Below the pieces are notes generated by a model. It saw only the letters and a program-made list of their open reading frames with translations. It was not told the DNA's origin and did no database searches. Both the position numbers and the translations under genes were made by a program. Positions 1-7,991 of a stretch of DNA of 64,000 bases are shown piece after piece. Source of the stretch: JAKZVK01 sp965261065 (lineage in GTDB: Bacteria; Acidobacteriota; Terriglobia; Bryobacterales; UBA6623); contig OZ253444.1 of assembly GCA_965261065.1 (NCBI GenBank), positions 8,556,001 to 8,620,000 of the forward strand, in the 5' to 3' direction. Numbering within the stretch: the first letter of the stretch is position 1; each line of letters starts with the position of its first letter.

Positions 1-889
1 GGTTTATCCAGGAACTGCCGGACGGGGTGAAATGGAAGTGGAATCGCTTTCTCTTCTTCGGTTGCCGCCAACGCTGGACCTCGGCGCTCTTATGAGTGCC
101 GTAGTTGTCCAGGATGAGATGAACTTCCACGCCGCGCTCGAGTTGCTTTTCCAGGTGATTGAGGAACCGGACGAATTCCCGGCTGCGTTGGCGGGCTTGG
201 CAAGTGCCGATCATTTTGCCGTTGAGAATGTTGAAAGCGGCAAACAAGGTCGTCGTGCCATGGCGCTTGTAGTCGTGGGTTTGCCGCTCCGGCAAGCCCG
301 GCCGCAACGGCAAGATGGGGGCCGTGCGATCCAAGGCTTGAATCTGACTCTTTTCGTCGACACATAGCACCAACGCCCGGTCGGGAGGGTTCAGATAGAG
401 ACCGACGATGTCCCGCACCTTTTCTTCGAAGTGCGGATCCTTGGATAGCTTGAACTTTTCCACGCGATGTGGCTGCACATCGTGGCGGCGCCAAACGCGA
501 TGGACGATGCCTCTGGAGATTCCCATCTGCTTGGCAAGAGTCCGTACGCTCCAGTGGGTGCTGCCGTCCCCGGGGCGGGTCTTCAAGGTGACGTCAAGAA
601 TCCGCTGTTCCAACTCCGGCGTCAACACTTTGGCTGAGCGCTTGCGCCTACGGACAGCGCTGACGGCGGTCAGGCCGCTCTTGGCGAAAGCGCTGCGCAT
701 CGCCAGCACGGTGGGACGAGATACGTTCAACTGCCGGGCGATGGCAGCATTCGCCACCCCCTGGTGAGCCAGCAAAAGGATGCGGCAGCGGGTCGCTGTC
801 TTCTGGGGAGTGCTGCCCGTCCGCAGCAACGATTCGATCCGCGACTTTTGACTTTCGCCGAATGTAAGAGGGGGCGCCGGAGCAAACAC
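1..889 (-). CDS. IS630-family transposase (C-terminus outside window)
   Basis: DDE transposase for cut-and-paste movement of the surrounding IS. The frame is open from a GTG at 889 to the window edge (about 296 codons). The N-terminal half has a helix-turn-helix with the segment HQGVANAAIARQLNVSRPTV. The catalytic half shows the first Asp in LCVDEKSQIQAL and the second in HLILDNYGTHKS; the third acidic residue should follow SSWIN just beyond the edge. GTG was chosen because the frame upstream lies outside the conserved region and close to the element end. No frameshift or stop is visible, so the gene may be intact. Confidence 0.85.
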   Translation of the reverse strand, partial: MFAPAPPLTFGESQKSRIESLLRTGSTPQKTATRCRILLLAHQGVANAAIARQLNVSRPTVLAMRSAFAKSGLTAVSAVRRRKRSAKVLTPELEQRILDVTLKTRPGDGSTHWSVRTLAKQMGISRGIVHRVWRRHDVQPHRVEKFKLSKDPHFEEKVRDIVGLYLNPPDRALVLCVDEKSQIQALDRTAPILPLRPGLPERQTHDYKRHGTTTLFAAFNILNGKMIGTCQARQRSREFVRFLNHLEKQLERGVEVHLILDNYGTHKSAEVQRWRQPKKRKRFHFHFTPSGSSWIN

Positions 890-914
890 GCCCTAGCGTA
901 ATCCAAAATCGCTC
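1..914 (-). mobile_element. IS630-family insertion sequence, cut by window edge
   Basis: The outer end reads inward as GAGCGATTTTGG (complement of 903-914) and is followed by TA at 915-916, the dinucleotide that IS630/Tc1 elements duplicate. It contains one transposase gene that runs off the left edge, so the other terminal repeat is not visible. A 110-bp element at 4647-4756 has similar ends and may be a non-autonomous relative. Confidence 0.75.
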
Positions 915-939
915 TAATGTCAAGTATTAATTATGACAT

Positions 940-2537
940 TGTCAACGCCCAATAGAAATGTCCCCCTCGGTAGCTCGATAGAAGTGTCCCCTTGTGTTTC
1001 TTGTTCGTAGGAGAGATATCGTCGTCGTCGGGGCTGTGGAACTGTGGGAATCGCGTAGCGATTTCCAAGGGGCGGTGGGAAGGGTGGAAAACCATCCACC
1101 GCTCCTCGAACCCGGTACTGCTGCCTCGAGAGATTTTCCACGCTTTCCATCCGACCCGGCATTTCCACAGCCCTCTTATGTATTCGCAGCCCGTTTTTTC
1201 CGTAACACAGCTCGCCGCCAGGGGTGGTCCGCCGCCGGCTTGCGCCCGCCCCCCGGACGCTGCTGTGGTGCTGGCTTCGTCCGCAGCTGTGGCGTCGGCG
1301 TGGCGATCACGTCGTGCTCGATCTCGTGCCCGTCAAACCTCACCTGCAAGCTCTCATCGCGCCACTGTTGGACCGTCACCCGTGCCCCCGCCCCCACGCC
1401 CTGGTTGCGTTTCGGCTTCAACTGCAAACAACGATTCTCGAAACGCACCACCCGGTCGTTGCTCACCACCCGTTCGTACTCGCAACAGAACACGCCTCGC
1501 AGCTCGGTGCCGCGGGGGAGCGCCTGGTGAAAGTCCGCTGCCGCCGCCGGCTCACAGGCGAAGCGCTCGTTGTGCTCGGCCAGGTACTCCTCGTCGAGAT
1601 AACGGTTCGCCGCCTCGTACTCGACGATCCCGCGCAGCCGCATCTTCTTGATCAGGCGGTCTTGGTGCGTGCCGTGATGGCGCTCCACTCGGCCCTTGGC
1701 TTGCGGCGAGGAAGCCGCCATGATCGTAATGCCGAGCTTGGCACACATGCGCCCGAACTGCGTCTCGGGCTTGATGCCTGCCAGCGCTTCCCGCGACGTC
1801 GGCTGGCGCTGGTAGACGTTTTTCCAGTCGCAGTACAACGCCTTGGGAACGTCGTGTTGACGTACCCAGGCTGCGAGCAGATCGGCCGCGGCCCAGGTCG
1901 TTTCCTGGTCCGAGAAACGGCACAGCGCCACACCGGTCGCGTCATCGACGAAGTTCATCAGACAGGCTTTCGGGCCGCGTTCTTCCAGCCAGTGGTGGTG
2001 CGAACCGTCGAGTTGAATCAGCTCGCCGAAGTGCGCTTTGCGTTGGCGCCGGGTGCGATGCGGTTGGCGCTTGCGACGGCGGCTCCACAGACCCGCGGCG
2101 AGCATCCAGCGCCGCAGTGTTTCGCGCGGCACTTCCAGGCCGTGGTCGGCTGCCAGATGTTCCGACGCCAGCGTCGGCCCGAAGCGCTCGTGCCCCTCGC
2201 CCGCATAGTTCTCGCGCACCAACTCGAGAACCTGCTGGCGTCGCTTCTGATCGGCTCGGTTCGAAGCACGGCCGACGTTACCGTGCACCAAAGCCTTGGC
2301 CCCGCCCGCACGGTAACGCTTCTTCAGACGCTTCGCATGGCGGTAGCTGACCTCCAGCAGCTCGGCGGCTTCGGTCAACTTCAGTTCCCCTCGTTTCACT
2401 CGGCTCAGCACTTCGCCGCGCCTCAACTCCTTGGCACTCATCCATGTCCTTCCCACTCTCGGCTCCTCCTTCGGAGCCTCAGAGTAGGGGACATTTCTAT
2501 TGGGCGCTCAAGGGGACATTATCATTGGGCTTCAACA
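940..2537 (-). mobile_element. ISNCY/IS1202-like element, copy 1 of a tandem pair
   Basis: 1598 bp. Ends are TGTCAACGCCCAATAGAAAT at the left and, read inward from the right, TGTTGAAGCCCAATGATAAT: imperfect inverted repeats. Further in, both ends repeat the motif CCAATAGAAATGTCCCC or close variants, which look like transposase-binding sites. It is flanked by the 16-bp direct repeat GTATTAATTATGACAT (924-939 and 2538-2553). Long target duplications are typical of the IS1202 group. The right-hand repeat is shared with copy 2. Confidence 0.85.
1176..2456 (-). CDS. ISNCY/IS1202-type DDE transposase (copy 1)
   Basis: 426 residues. The N-terminus (about 15-60) is a helix-turn-helix (AAELLEVSYRHAKRLKKRY). 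A retroviral-integrase-like core follows, with the catalytic triad probably D150 (LIQLDGSHHHW), D210 (LYCDWKNVY) and E258 (KGRVERHHG). The C-terminal 170 residues are a basic beta-rich tail ending in RRAVLRKKRAANT. An alternative start is Met6. It differs from copy 2 at a few residues, e.g. D202 here against G202. All catalytic residues are present, so it should be active. Confidence 0.9.
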   Translation of the reverse strand: MGRTWMSAKELRRGEVLSRVKRGELKLTEAAELLEVSYRHAKRLKKRYRAGGAKALVHGNVGRASNRADQKRRQQVLELVRENYAGEGHERFGPTLASEHLAADHGLEVPRETLRRWMLAAGLWSRRRKRQPHRTRRQRKAHFGELIQLDGSHHHWLEERGPKACLMNFVDDATGVALCRFSDQETTWAAADLLAAWVRQHDVPKALYCDWKNVYQRQPTSREALAGIKPETQFGRMCAKLGITIMAASSPQAKGRVERHHGTHQDRLIKKMRLRGIVEYEAANRYLDEEYLAEHNERFACEPAAAADFHQALPRGTELRGVFCCEYERVVSNDRVVRFENRCLQLKPKRNQGVGAGARVTVQQWRDESLQVRFDGHEIEHDVIATPTPQLRTKPAPQQRPGGGRKPAADHPWRRAVLRKKRAANT

Positions 2538-2553
2538 GTATTAATTATGACAT
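2538..2553. repeat. Shared target-site repeat between tandem IS copies
   Basis: GTATTAATTATGACAT. The same sequence lies at 924-939 (left of copy 1), and 15 of its 16 bases recur at 4152-4166 (right of copy 2). One insertion would give two copies; a tandem pair with a single repeat between them gives three, as seen here. Confidence 0.85.
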
Positions 2554-4151
2554 TGTCAACGCCCAATAGAAATGTCCCCCTCGGTAGCTCGATAGAAGTG
2601 TCCCCTTGTGTTTCTTGTTCGTAGGAGAGATATCGTCGTCGTCGGGGCTGTGGAACTGTGGGAATCGCGTAGCGATTTCCAAGGGGCGGTGGGAAGGGTG
2701 GAAAACCATCCACCGCTCCTCGAACCCGGTACTGCTGCCTCGAGAGATTTTCCACGCTTTCCATCCGACCCGGCATTTCCACAGCCCTCTTATGTATTCG
2801 CAGCCCGTTTTTTCCGTAACACAGCTCGCCGCCAGGGGTGGTCCGCCGCCGACTTGCGCCCGCCCCCCGGACGCTGCTGTGGTGCTGGCTTCGTCCGCAG
2901 CTGTGGCGTCGGCGTGGCGATCACGTCGTGCTCGATCTCGTGCCCGTCAAACCTCACCTGCAAGCTCTCATCGCGCCACTGTTGGACCGTCACCCGTGCC
3001 CCCGCCCCCACGCCCTGGTTGCGTTTCGGCTTCAACTGCAAACAACGATTCTCGAAACGCACCACCCGGTCGTTGCTCACCACCCGTTCGTACTCGCAAC
3101 AGAACACCCCTCGCAGCTCGGTGCCGCGGGGGAGCGCCTGGTGAAAGTCCGCTGCCGCCGCCGGCTCACAGGCGAAGCGCTCGTTGTGCTCGGCCAGGTA
3201 CTCCTCGTCGAGATAACGGTTCGCCGCCTCGTACTCGACGATCCCGCGCAGCCGCATCTTCTTGATCAGGCGGTCTTGGTGCGTGCCGTGATGGCGCTCC
3301 ACTCGGCCCTTGGCTTGCGGCGAGGAAGCCGCCATGATCGTAATGCCGAGCTTGGCACACATGCGCCCGAACTGCGTCTCGGGCTTGATGCCTGCCAGCG
3401 CTTCCCGCGACGTCGGCTGGCGCTGGTAGACGTTTTTCCAGTCGCAGTACAACACCTTGGGAACGCCGTGTTGACGCACCCAGGCTGCGAGCAGATCGGC
3501 CGCGGCCCAGGTCGTTTCCTGGTCCGAGAAACGGCACAGCGCCACACCGGTCGCGTCATCGACGAAGTTCATCAGACAGGCTTTCGGACCGCGTTCTTCC
3601 AACCAGTGGTGGTGCGAACCGTCGAGTTGAATCAGCTCGCCGAAGTGCGCTTTGCGTTGGCGCCGGGTGCGATGCGGTTGGCGCTTGCGACGGCGGCTCC
3701 ACAGACCCGCGGCGAGCATCCAGCGCCGCAGTGTTTCGCGCGGCACTTCCAGGCCGTGGTCGGCTGCCAGATGTTCCGACGCCAGCGTCGGCCCGAAGCG
3801 CTCGTGCCCCTCGCCCGCATAGTTCTCGCGCACCAACTCGAGAACCTGCTGGCGTCGCTTCTGATCGGTTCGGTTCGAAGCACGGCCGACGTTACCGTGC
3901 ACCAAAGCCTTGGCCCCGCCCGCACGGTAACGCTTCTTCAGACGCTTCGCATGGCGGTAGCTGACCTCCAGCAGCTCGGCGGCTTCGGTCAACTTCAGTT
4001 CCCCTCGTTTCACTCGGCTCAGCACTTCGCCGCGCCTCAACTCCTTGGCACTCATCCATGTCCTTCCCACTCTCGGCTCCTCCTTCGGAGCCTCAGAGTA
4101 GGGGACATTTCTATTGGGCGCTCAAGGGGACATTATCATTGGGCTTCAACA
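2554..4151 (-). mobile_element. ISNCY/IS1202-like element, copy 2 of a tandem pair
   Basis: 1598 bp, same orientation, same ends and same length as copy 1, separated from it only by the 16-bp target repeat. The right flank at 4152-4166 is again GTATTAATTATGACA. Internal substitutions against copy 1 show that the duplication is not brand new, or that the two inserted separately. Confidence 0.85.
2790..4070 (-). CDS. ISNCY/IS1202-type DDE transposase (copy 2)
   Basis: 426 residues, near-identical to the copy at 1176-2456, with differences such as A68T, D202G, A206V and a Pro-to-Ser change near the C-terminus. The triad D150, D210, E258 is kept. Apparently intact. Confidence 0.9.
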   Translation of the reverse strand: MGRTWMSAKELRRGEVLSRVKRGELKLTEAAELLEVSYRHAKRLKKRYRAGGAKALVHGNVGRASNRTDQKRRQQVLELVRENYAGEGHERFGPTLASEHLAADHGLEVPRETLRRWMLAAGLWSRRRKRQPHRTRRQRKAHFGELIQLDGSHHHWLEERGPKACLMNFVDDATGVALCRFSDQETTWAAADLLAAWVRQHGVPKVLYCDWKNVYQRQPTSREALAGIKPETQFGRMCAKLGITIMAASSPQAKGRVERHHGTHQDRLIKKMRLRGIVEYEAANRYLDEEYLAEHNERFACEPAAAADFHQALPRGTELRGVFCCEYERVVSNDRVVRFENRCLQLKPKRNQGVGAGARVTVQQWRDESLQVRFDGHEIEHDVIATPTPQLRTKPAPQQRPGGGRKSAADHPWRRAVLRKKRAANT

Positions 4152-4384
4152 GTATTAATTATGACAGGACACTAGTGCTGGAATGGAAACGCTTCATCTA
4201 TCCCAAGGTCCCGGGCGTGGTATGGGGCTGGATTGCCACGTTGGTGACCCGCGCCGGCTGGTCGGCCTTTTGGCACAGTTTGGCAAGGTTTTCCGCAAAG
4301 TTGTCATTCATGTGTCGTCACGTCCCCCTCTCCGGTCTCAGGGTAACGCATCGGCCTGCGGTAATCGGCCGTTTTCGCCGTAAG

Positions 4385-4635
4385 TTATTGATTCTGTGGG
4401 ATGAAGCTGTGACTGTGGTTCCGACGATGGAGGATGTTGCGCAGCGGAATCGTTGCGTAAAGCTGGTCCACGTCGAGCAGCGCCGCGAGGTCGCCTTGCC
4501 AACCCGAGTTCGGGCTTTTGTCCCCGAACTGTCCGAACTGTCCCCGAACGTCCCCCACGGTTTCTGGCTCCCACCACACGCTTCTCGAAGATGTAGTTGG
4601 CGATCAACTCCAGCGCCATGTTGTGGGAAGGCGCG
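4385..4635 (-). pseudogene. Degraded gene fragment, product unknown
   Basis: The minus strand reads APSHNMALELIANYIFEKR in one frame (about 4635-4575), then shifts into WWEPETVGDVRGQFGQFGDK and onward to a stop at 4385. The join is natural if one frameshift is allowed. There is a stop just upstream of the first piece, so the 5' part is lost. I do not recognise the family; the accessory setting suggests a phage- or plasmid-type gene. The rest of 4167-4384 shows nothing codable. Confidence 0.35.
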
Positions 4636-4646
4636 CGCCGGTACTA

Positions 4647-4756
4647 GAGCATTTTCAGGAATAGAATAGACAACTCTTGGGGCTGCCTAGCATCGACGCG
4701 CTAGCTTATAGCGAAAGCATCTTCGGATGCGGTTTACGTCATCTGTGAAACCGCTC
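4647..4756. repeat. Short non-autonomous element (MITE) with IS630-like ends
   Basis: 110 bp flanked by TA on both sides (4645-4646 and 4757-4758). The left end is GAGCATTTTCAG and the right end, read inward, is GAGCGGTTTCACAG. These resemble the GAGCGATTTTGG end of the IS630 element at 1-914. There is no coding capacity; the interior contains a smaller hairpin around GCATCTTCGGATGC. It could be mobilised in trans by an IS630 transposase. Confidence 0.55.
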
Positions 4757-4869
4757 TAGCCGGGGAGGTATGGCGGCTATACCTCGTGGAACAGCATAGC
4801 CTGGTGGTTTGATTTTGAGTACGGCGTCATCTGCCTTTCCGCAAGGAGCCTCGCTGTTGGAGTCCAGCG

Positions 4870-6300
4870 CTAGAGTGCCCTCGCAAGGGTAGCTAAGTCT
4901 AGGACGTTCAAGAGCTTGGCGCTTATGGGCCGCTTGGAGTCCCAGAATATAAGAGATGACCAGAAATCGGTGGCAACCGAGAAAGAGACAAGCTCGTGGA
5001 GCAGCACGCACTCCTCTTCAGAGTCACATGGGAAGAAGTAGCACGTGTCGTCGAACAGTACCGGGCGCCCCTCGATAGGGCCGACCTTGGAGAAGGTGAG
5101 CTCCTTGTAAAGCCCGGAAATAGCGACCTTCCAGGGTGCGAACGAGTAAGGTCCGATTCCGAAGATCGAGAATTGCGGCCTTTTGCTGTAGATCGAACTC
5201 CCTCGCTTGGCGAGAGCATTCGAGTGTGAGAGCAGGTACTGCCAAGCCGCCGGAGCGCGACTCCCGAGATCTAGCGGAGACTCGTCCATGGATCTGTGGG
5301 GGATGAGGATCCATTTGCGCGGCTCCCGGCCTCGGGCGATGTCGGAACTTTTCAAAAGAGGGAAGGCGACCTCCGCCTCAATCGATACCGTCTCGCCCAG
5401 CCCATTGACGAAACTGCCTTGGTTCGTTGAAAGCCCAAGCTCGAAGACTCGGCTGCAGTCGTGCTTGACACCTGAGCGCCACCCTATGAGCCCGTCCGAA
5501 AATAGGAACGCAAGGCGATCGTACGCCTCCAGATTCGATACAAGACAGCCATCCCGCATGCCGAAGCGAGACGAGGGAGTCGGAGAATCCAAGGCCTCGT
5601 ACACATTGCACTCTGTCGTGCGCGATCCGGGCTTCATACGGACTACAAATAGGCAAGCGTCGACCGAGACACCAAAATCTCTCATCGAGTTGATTCGATA
5701 GATCGCGGCGGATTCGATCTGAAGGCCTCCTGACCAAGAGGAACCCAACGCCTTGCGAGCAACGCTCGTTTTACAGAGAACGGCCATTGCTCCAACTCTC
5801 CCTTCGAGCCACCTCATGTTCTCTCGGAGCATCCATTCCGAGATATCGAAATTCGAGCGGCCTGTGAGCGCCTCGATTCCACGCAGCCCATCTATGTTTG
5901 CCTTTCGAGGCAGATTGCGGCCGCCCAGCGAACCTACGGCGGAGTTGGTTACCCAGGGGGGGTTTCCAAGGACGACCAGTGGATCTTGGAGGCCTGACAG
6001 TTCAGCATCCCAGGCAACCTGAAAGAAGTCGCGACACTCGACCCTAAGGCGAGGATGCTCAGCAAGCGCCTTCCGAGATGCTCGAGCGTACTTCGGATTG
6101 CATTCGTAGCCGCGAACCTCAGCGTTGGGGAATACGCGTAGGGCTGCCGAGAGAAAAGCGCCTTTGCCGCAGGTAGGTTCCACCACGGAGGCTGGTGAGA
6201 CCCCAATGCGAGCAAGTAGGCTACAAACCTCTCTAGCCAGGCGTTCTAGAGTCTGGAAGTCTCCAAATTCGATGCTCTGCTTGGCCTTTTGGACTCTCAT
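4870..6300 (-). CDS. N6-adenine DNA methyltransferase of a type II R-M system
   Basis: 476 residues. It should transfer methyl from SAM to adenine N6 in a specific site and protect host DNA. Motif I is EPTCGKGAFL (41-50); the catalytic motif IV is NPPW (113-116) after a short spacer, the order of gamma-class (TaqI/Eco57I-like) enzymes. The long C-terminal half without recognised motifs is likely the target-recognition domain. Its ATG overlaps the stop of the upstream restriction-enzyme piece by four bases (ATGA at 6297-6300), so the two were translationally coupled. The methylase itself is intact although the nuclease is broken, which is the tolerable order of decay. Confidence 0.82.
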   Translation of the reverse strand: MRVQKAKQSIEFGDFQTLERLAREVCSLLARIGVSPASVVEPTCGKGAFLSAALRVFPNAEVRGYECNPKYARASRKALAEHPRLRVECRDFFQVAWDAELSGLQDPLVVLGNPPWVTNSAVGSLGGRNLPRKANIDGLRGIEALTGRSNFDISEWMLRENMRWLEGRVGAMAVLCKTSVARKALGSSWSGGLQIESAAIYRINSMRDFGVSVDACLFVVRMKPGSRTTECNVYEALDSPTPSSRFGMRDGCLVSNLEAYDRLAFLFSDGLIGWRSGVKHDCSRVFELGLSTNQGSFVNGLGETVSIEAEVAFPLLKSSDIARGREPRKWILIPHRSMDESPLDLGSRAPAAWQYLLSHSNALAKRGSSIYSKRPQFSIFGIGPYSFAPWKVAISGLYKELTFSKVGPIEGRPVLFDDTCYFFPCDSEEECVLLHELVSFSVATDFWSSLIFWDSKRPISAKLLNVLDLATLARAL

Positions 6301-6593
6301 TTTACGCGAATCACCCCTGGGACCGAGCCTGCCTTATCGATCACTCGACGGTATTGTAGCCGCCACTGCAGCGCGTTCGAGATCGTGAGGTATCCGATCT
6401 CGAGAGACTTCTGCATCAGTTCTTCGGCGATGTTGGCGGTCACGATTTCGTCGACTGGCAGCATCTTGTCACTCATGAACGCGATGAGGTCGTCCTTGTT
6501 CCCTTCGTTATTCAGGATGCCAACCAACCCAGTGGTCATCTGGTAGTCTGCCGTATGCTCGGCTTCCACGAAGATTACGTGGAGGATGTTTAG
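6297..6593 (-). pseudogene. Restriction endonuclease, C-terminal piece
   Basis: The open frame enters at CTA AAC (6588-6593) and continues ILHVIFVEAEHTADYQMTT to a stop overlapping the methylase start. On its own it could start at GTG 6569 (90 residues), but there is no ribosome site. The N-terminal piece at 17894-18253 ends with the same two codons in the same frame; joining them gives a 216-residue nuclease. Upstream of 6593 the sequence changes at once to a primase gene on the other strand. Function of this half alone: probably none. Confidence 0.6.
6588..6593. repeat. Left copy of GTTTAG direct repeat
   Basis: GTTTAG here and at 17894-17899 brackets an 11.3-kb segment that interrupts the restriction-enzyme gene. 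Both copies are the codons CTA AAC of the minus-strand gene. It may be a target-site duplication. Confidence 0.5.
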
Positions 6594-6952
6594 CGTGGAT
6601 CTGGGATTTGCAGGGGGTTCGCCGAGTTCCCTATCGGCTGCCGGAGATCCTCAAGCCCGAGGTCGTCTACACGGTCGAAGGCGAGAAGGACGCGGACCGC
6701 CTATGGGACTGGCACATCCCTGCAACGACAGCAGGGGCGGCTGGTCAGTGGGATGACGAACACTCCAAATACCTGGCCGGAAAGCAGGTCGTCATCCTGT
6801 TCGACAACGACCAGGACGGCCGAGAGGATGCGATTCAACGGGCTCGTTCCCTGCTCGGCGTGGCCAGAGCAATCAAGATTGTCGAGCTGCCGGACCTTCC
6901 CGACAAGGGCGATATCAGCGATTGGATTGAGGCTGGACACACAAAGGAGGAA
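6594..6952 (+). pseudogene. Toprim primase-helicase, 5'-truncated first piece
   Basis: Reading starts abruptly at TGG ATC TGG (6596) as WIWDLQGVRRVPYRLPEIL, the usual linker before a toprim domain. The toprim motifs follow: VEGEKDADRL (catalytic Glu) and VVILFDNDQDGRED (DxD metal site). It is typical of phage and island replication proteins that make primers and unwind DNA. The N-terminal zinc-finger part is missing, replaced by the restriction-enzyme fragment. The frame ends at AAG GAG GAA, where an IS1595 element with an 8-bp duplication has inserted. The gene continues at 7992. Confidence 0.75.
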
Positions 6953-7983
6953 GCCGGGTATCCACTTGACTCAGGTGACCCCAACATCTTGTAGTTGGGC
7001 TCACAGCGTCTTAGCGTCCCAATCGGCGACGATCGAGCGGTACGGCGTCGGCTCCACCGCCATGGCCTGCTGCACAAGGCGGTAGAAGAGCTTGCCCCGA
7101 CTGCGTGATCTGCGCCGATTGAAGCGGAACACGAACTCGTCGAGATAGTAGTCCAGATGCTCGTGGCTGACCGCCCCCTGATGCGTGCCCAGCATCCAGC
7201 GCTTGAGTAGCGAGATCGCCAAGTGCACCCTCGGCAGTAGCTGCGAGGCCTGCTCGCGGCGGTTGTTAATCGAGATGATACGACGCTGGTAGTCCTTCTT
7301 CTTGAGCGGATCGTAGCCCGACCAGTTGTCGGTAACAACCACGCTGCCCGGCTCGACCGACTCCTCGACGAAGGGCATCAAACTGGCCGCCGAGGCGTTC
7401 TGAACGCGCTGCATGCGGATGCGCCCCAGCCCGGTGCCTCTCTCTTCCGCGGCGACTGCAATCAACGCTTTACGCTCGGTCTGCCGGCCGATTACCCCTT
7501 CTTCTTCAGCGCCCCAGTAGGTCTCATCGACCTCGACGAGGCCCGTCAATCGCTCCCGCCCCGGGCGCACCATCGCTCGCCTCAGCTTGTGCATCCAAGG
7601 CCAGGCGGTTTGGTAACTGCCCAGTCCCAGAACGCGCTGTAGACCCAGGGCGCTGGCCCCATTCTTCTGCGTGGTGATGATCCACATCGCCCGGAACCAC
7701 AGCCGCAGCGGCTTGCGTGTGTCTTGAAAGATCGTGCCGGCGGTGACGGAGGTTTGCCGCCCGCAGCGAGCGCATTCGAACCACACTTTGCGCACCGGCC
7801 AAGCGCGCTCATGCCCACACCTTGGACAGCGGAAACCCTCTGGCCAGCGCAAGGCGAACAGATAGTCGCGGCAAGCCTCCTCGCTCGCAAAGTGAGACTC
7901 GAATTCGAGTTGGTCGCGCGGGTAATCCTCCACCAAGCCCTACACTACATCTTGGGGTCACCTGAGTCAAGTGGATACCCAGC
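6953..7983 (-). mobile_element. IS1595-family element, copy A
   Basis: 1031 bp. Ends GCCGGGTATCCACTTGACTC and, from the right, GCTGGGTATCCACTTGACTC. It is flanked by the 8-bp duplication AGGAGGAA (6945-6952, 7984-7991), the size expected for IS1595. Removing the element plus one repeat restores an open primase-helicase frame. Two further 1031-bp copies lie at 9057 and 62126. Confidence 0.93.
7001..7933 (-). CDS. IS1595-family transposase (copy A)
   Basis: 310 residues from GTG. The N-terminal zinc ribbon carries two CxxC pairs (CPRC, CARC; about 36-57). The DDE-type core has D136 in VEVDETYWG and D202 in VVTDNWSGYD, then HEHLDYYLDEFVFRFNRR, the His/Asn-containing end of IS1595 transposases. 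Intact; all key residues present. Confidence 0.92.
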   Translation of the reverse strand: MEDYPRDQLEFESHFASEEACRDYLFALRWPEGFRCPRCGHERAWPVRKVWFECARCGRQTSVTAGTIFQDTRKPLRLWFRAMWIITTQKNGASALGLQRVLGLGSYQTAWPWMHKLRRAMVRPGRERLTGLVEVDETYWGAEEEGVIGRQTERKALIAVAAEERGTGLGRIRMQRVQNASAASLMPFVEESVEPGSVVVTDNWSGYDPLKKKDYQRRIISINNRREQASQLLPRVHLAISLLKRWMLGTHQGAVSHEHLDYYLDEFVFRFNRRRSRSRGKLFYRLVQQAMAVEPTPYRSIVADWDAKTL

Positions 7984-7991
7984 AGGAGGAA

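Noticed and set aside
1224..2624. Long plus-strand open frames opposite the ISNCY transposases (also at 2838-4175 and 29701-30720)
   Set aside because: They mirror the transposase gene, have no family pattern, and recur only because the IS recurs; high GC leaves antisense frames open.
6608..6994. Free-standing 128-residue toprim protein
   Set aside because: Its TTG start is the middle of a conserved linker and its last codons come from the IS1595 end; it is a fragment of a larger gene.
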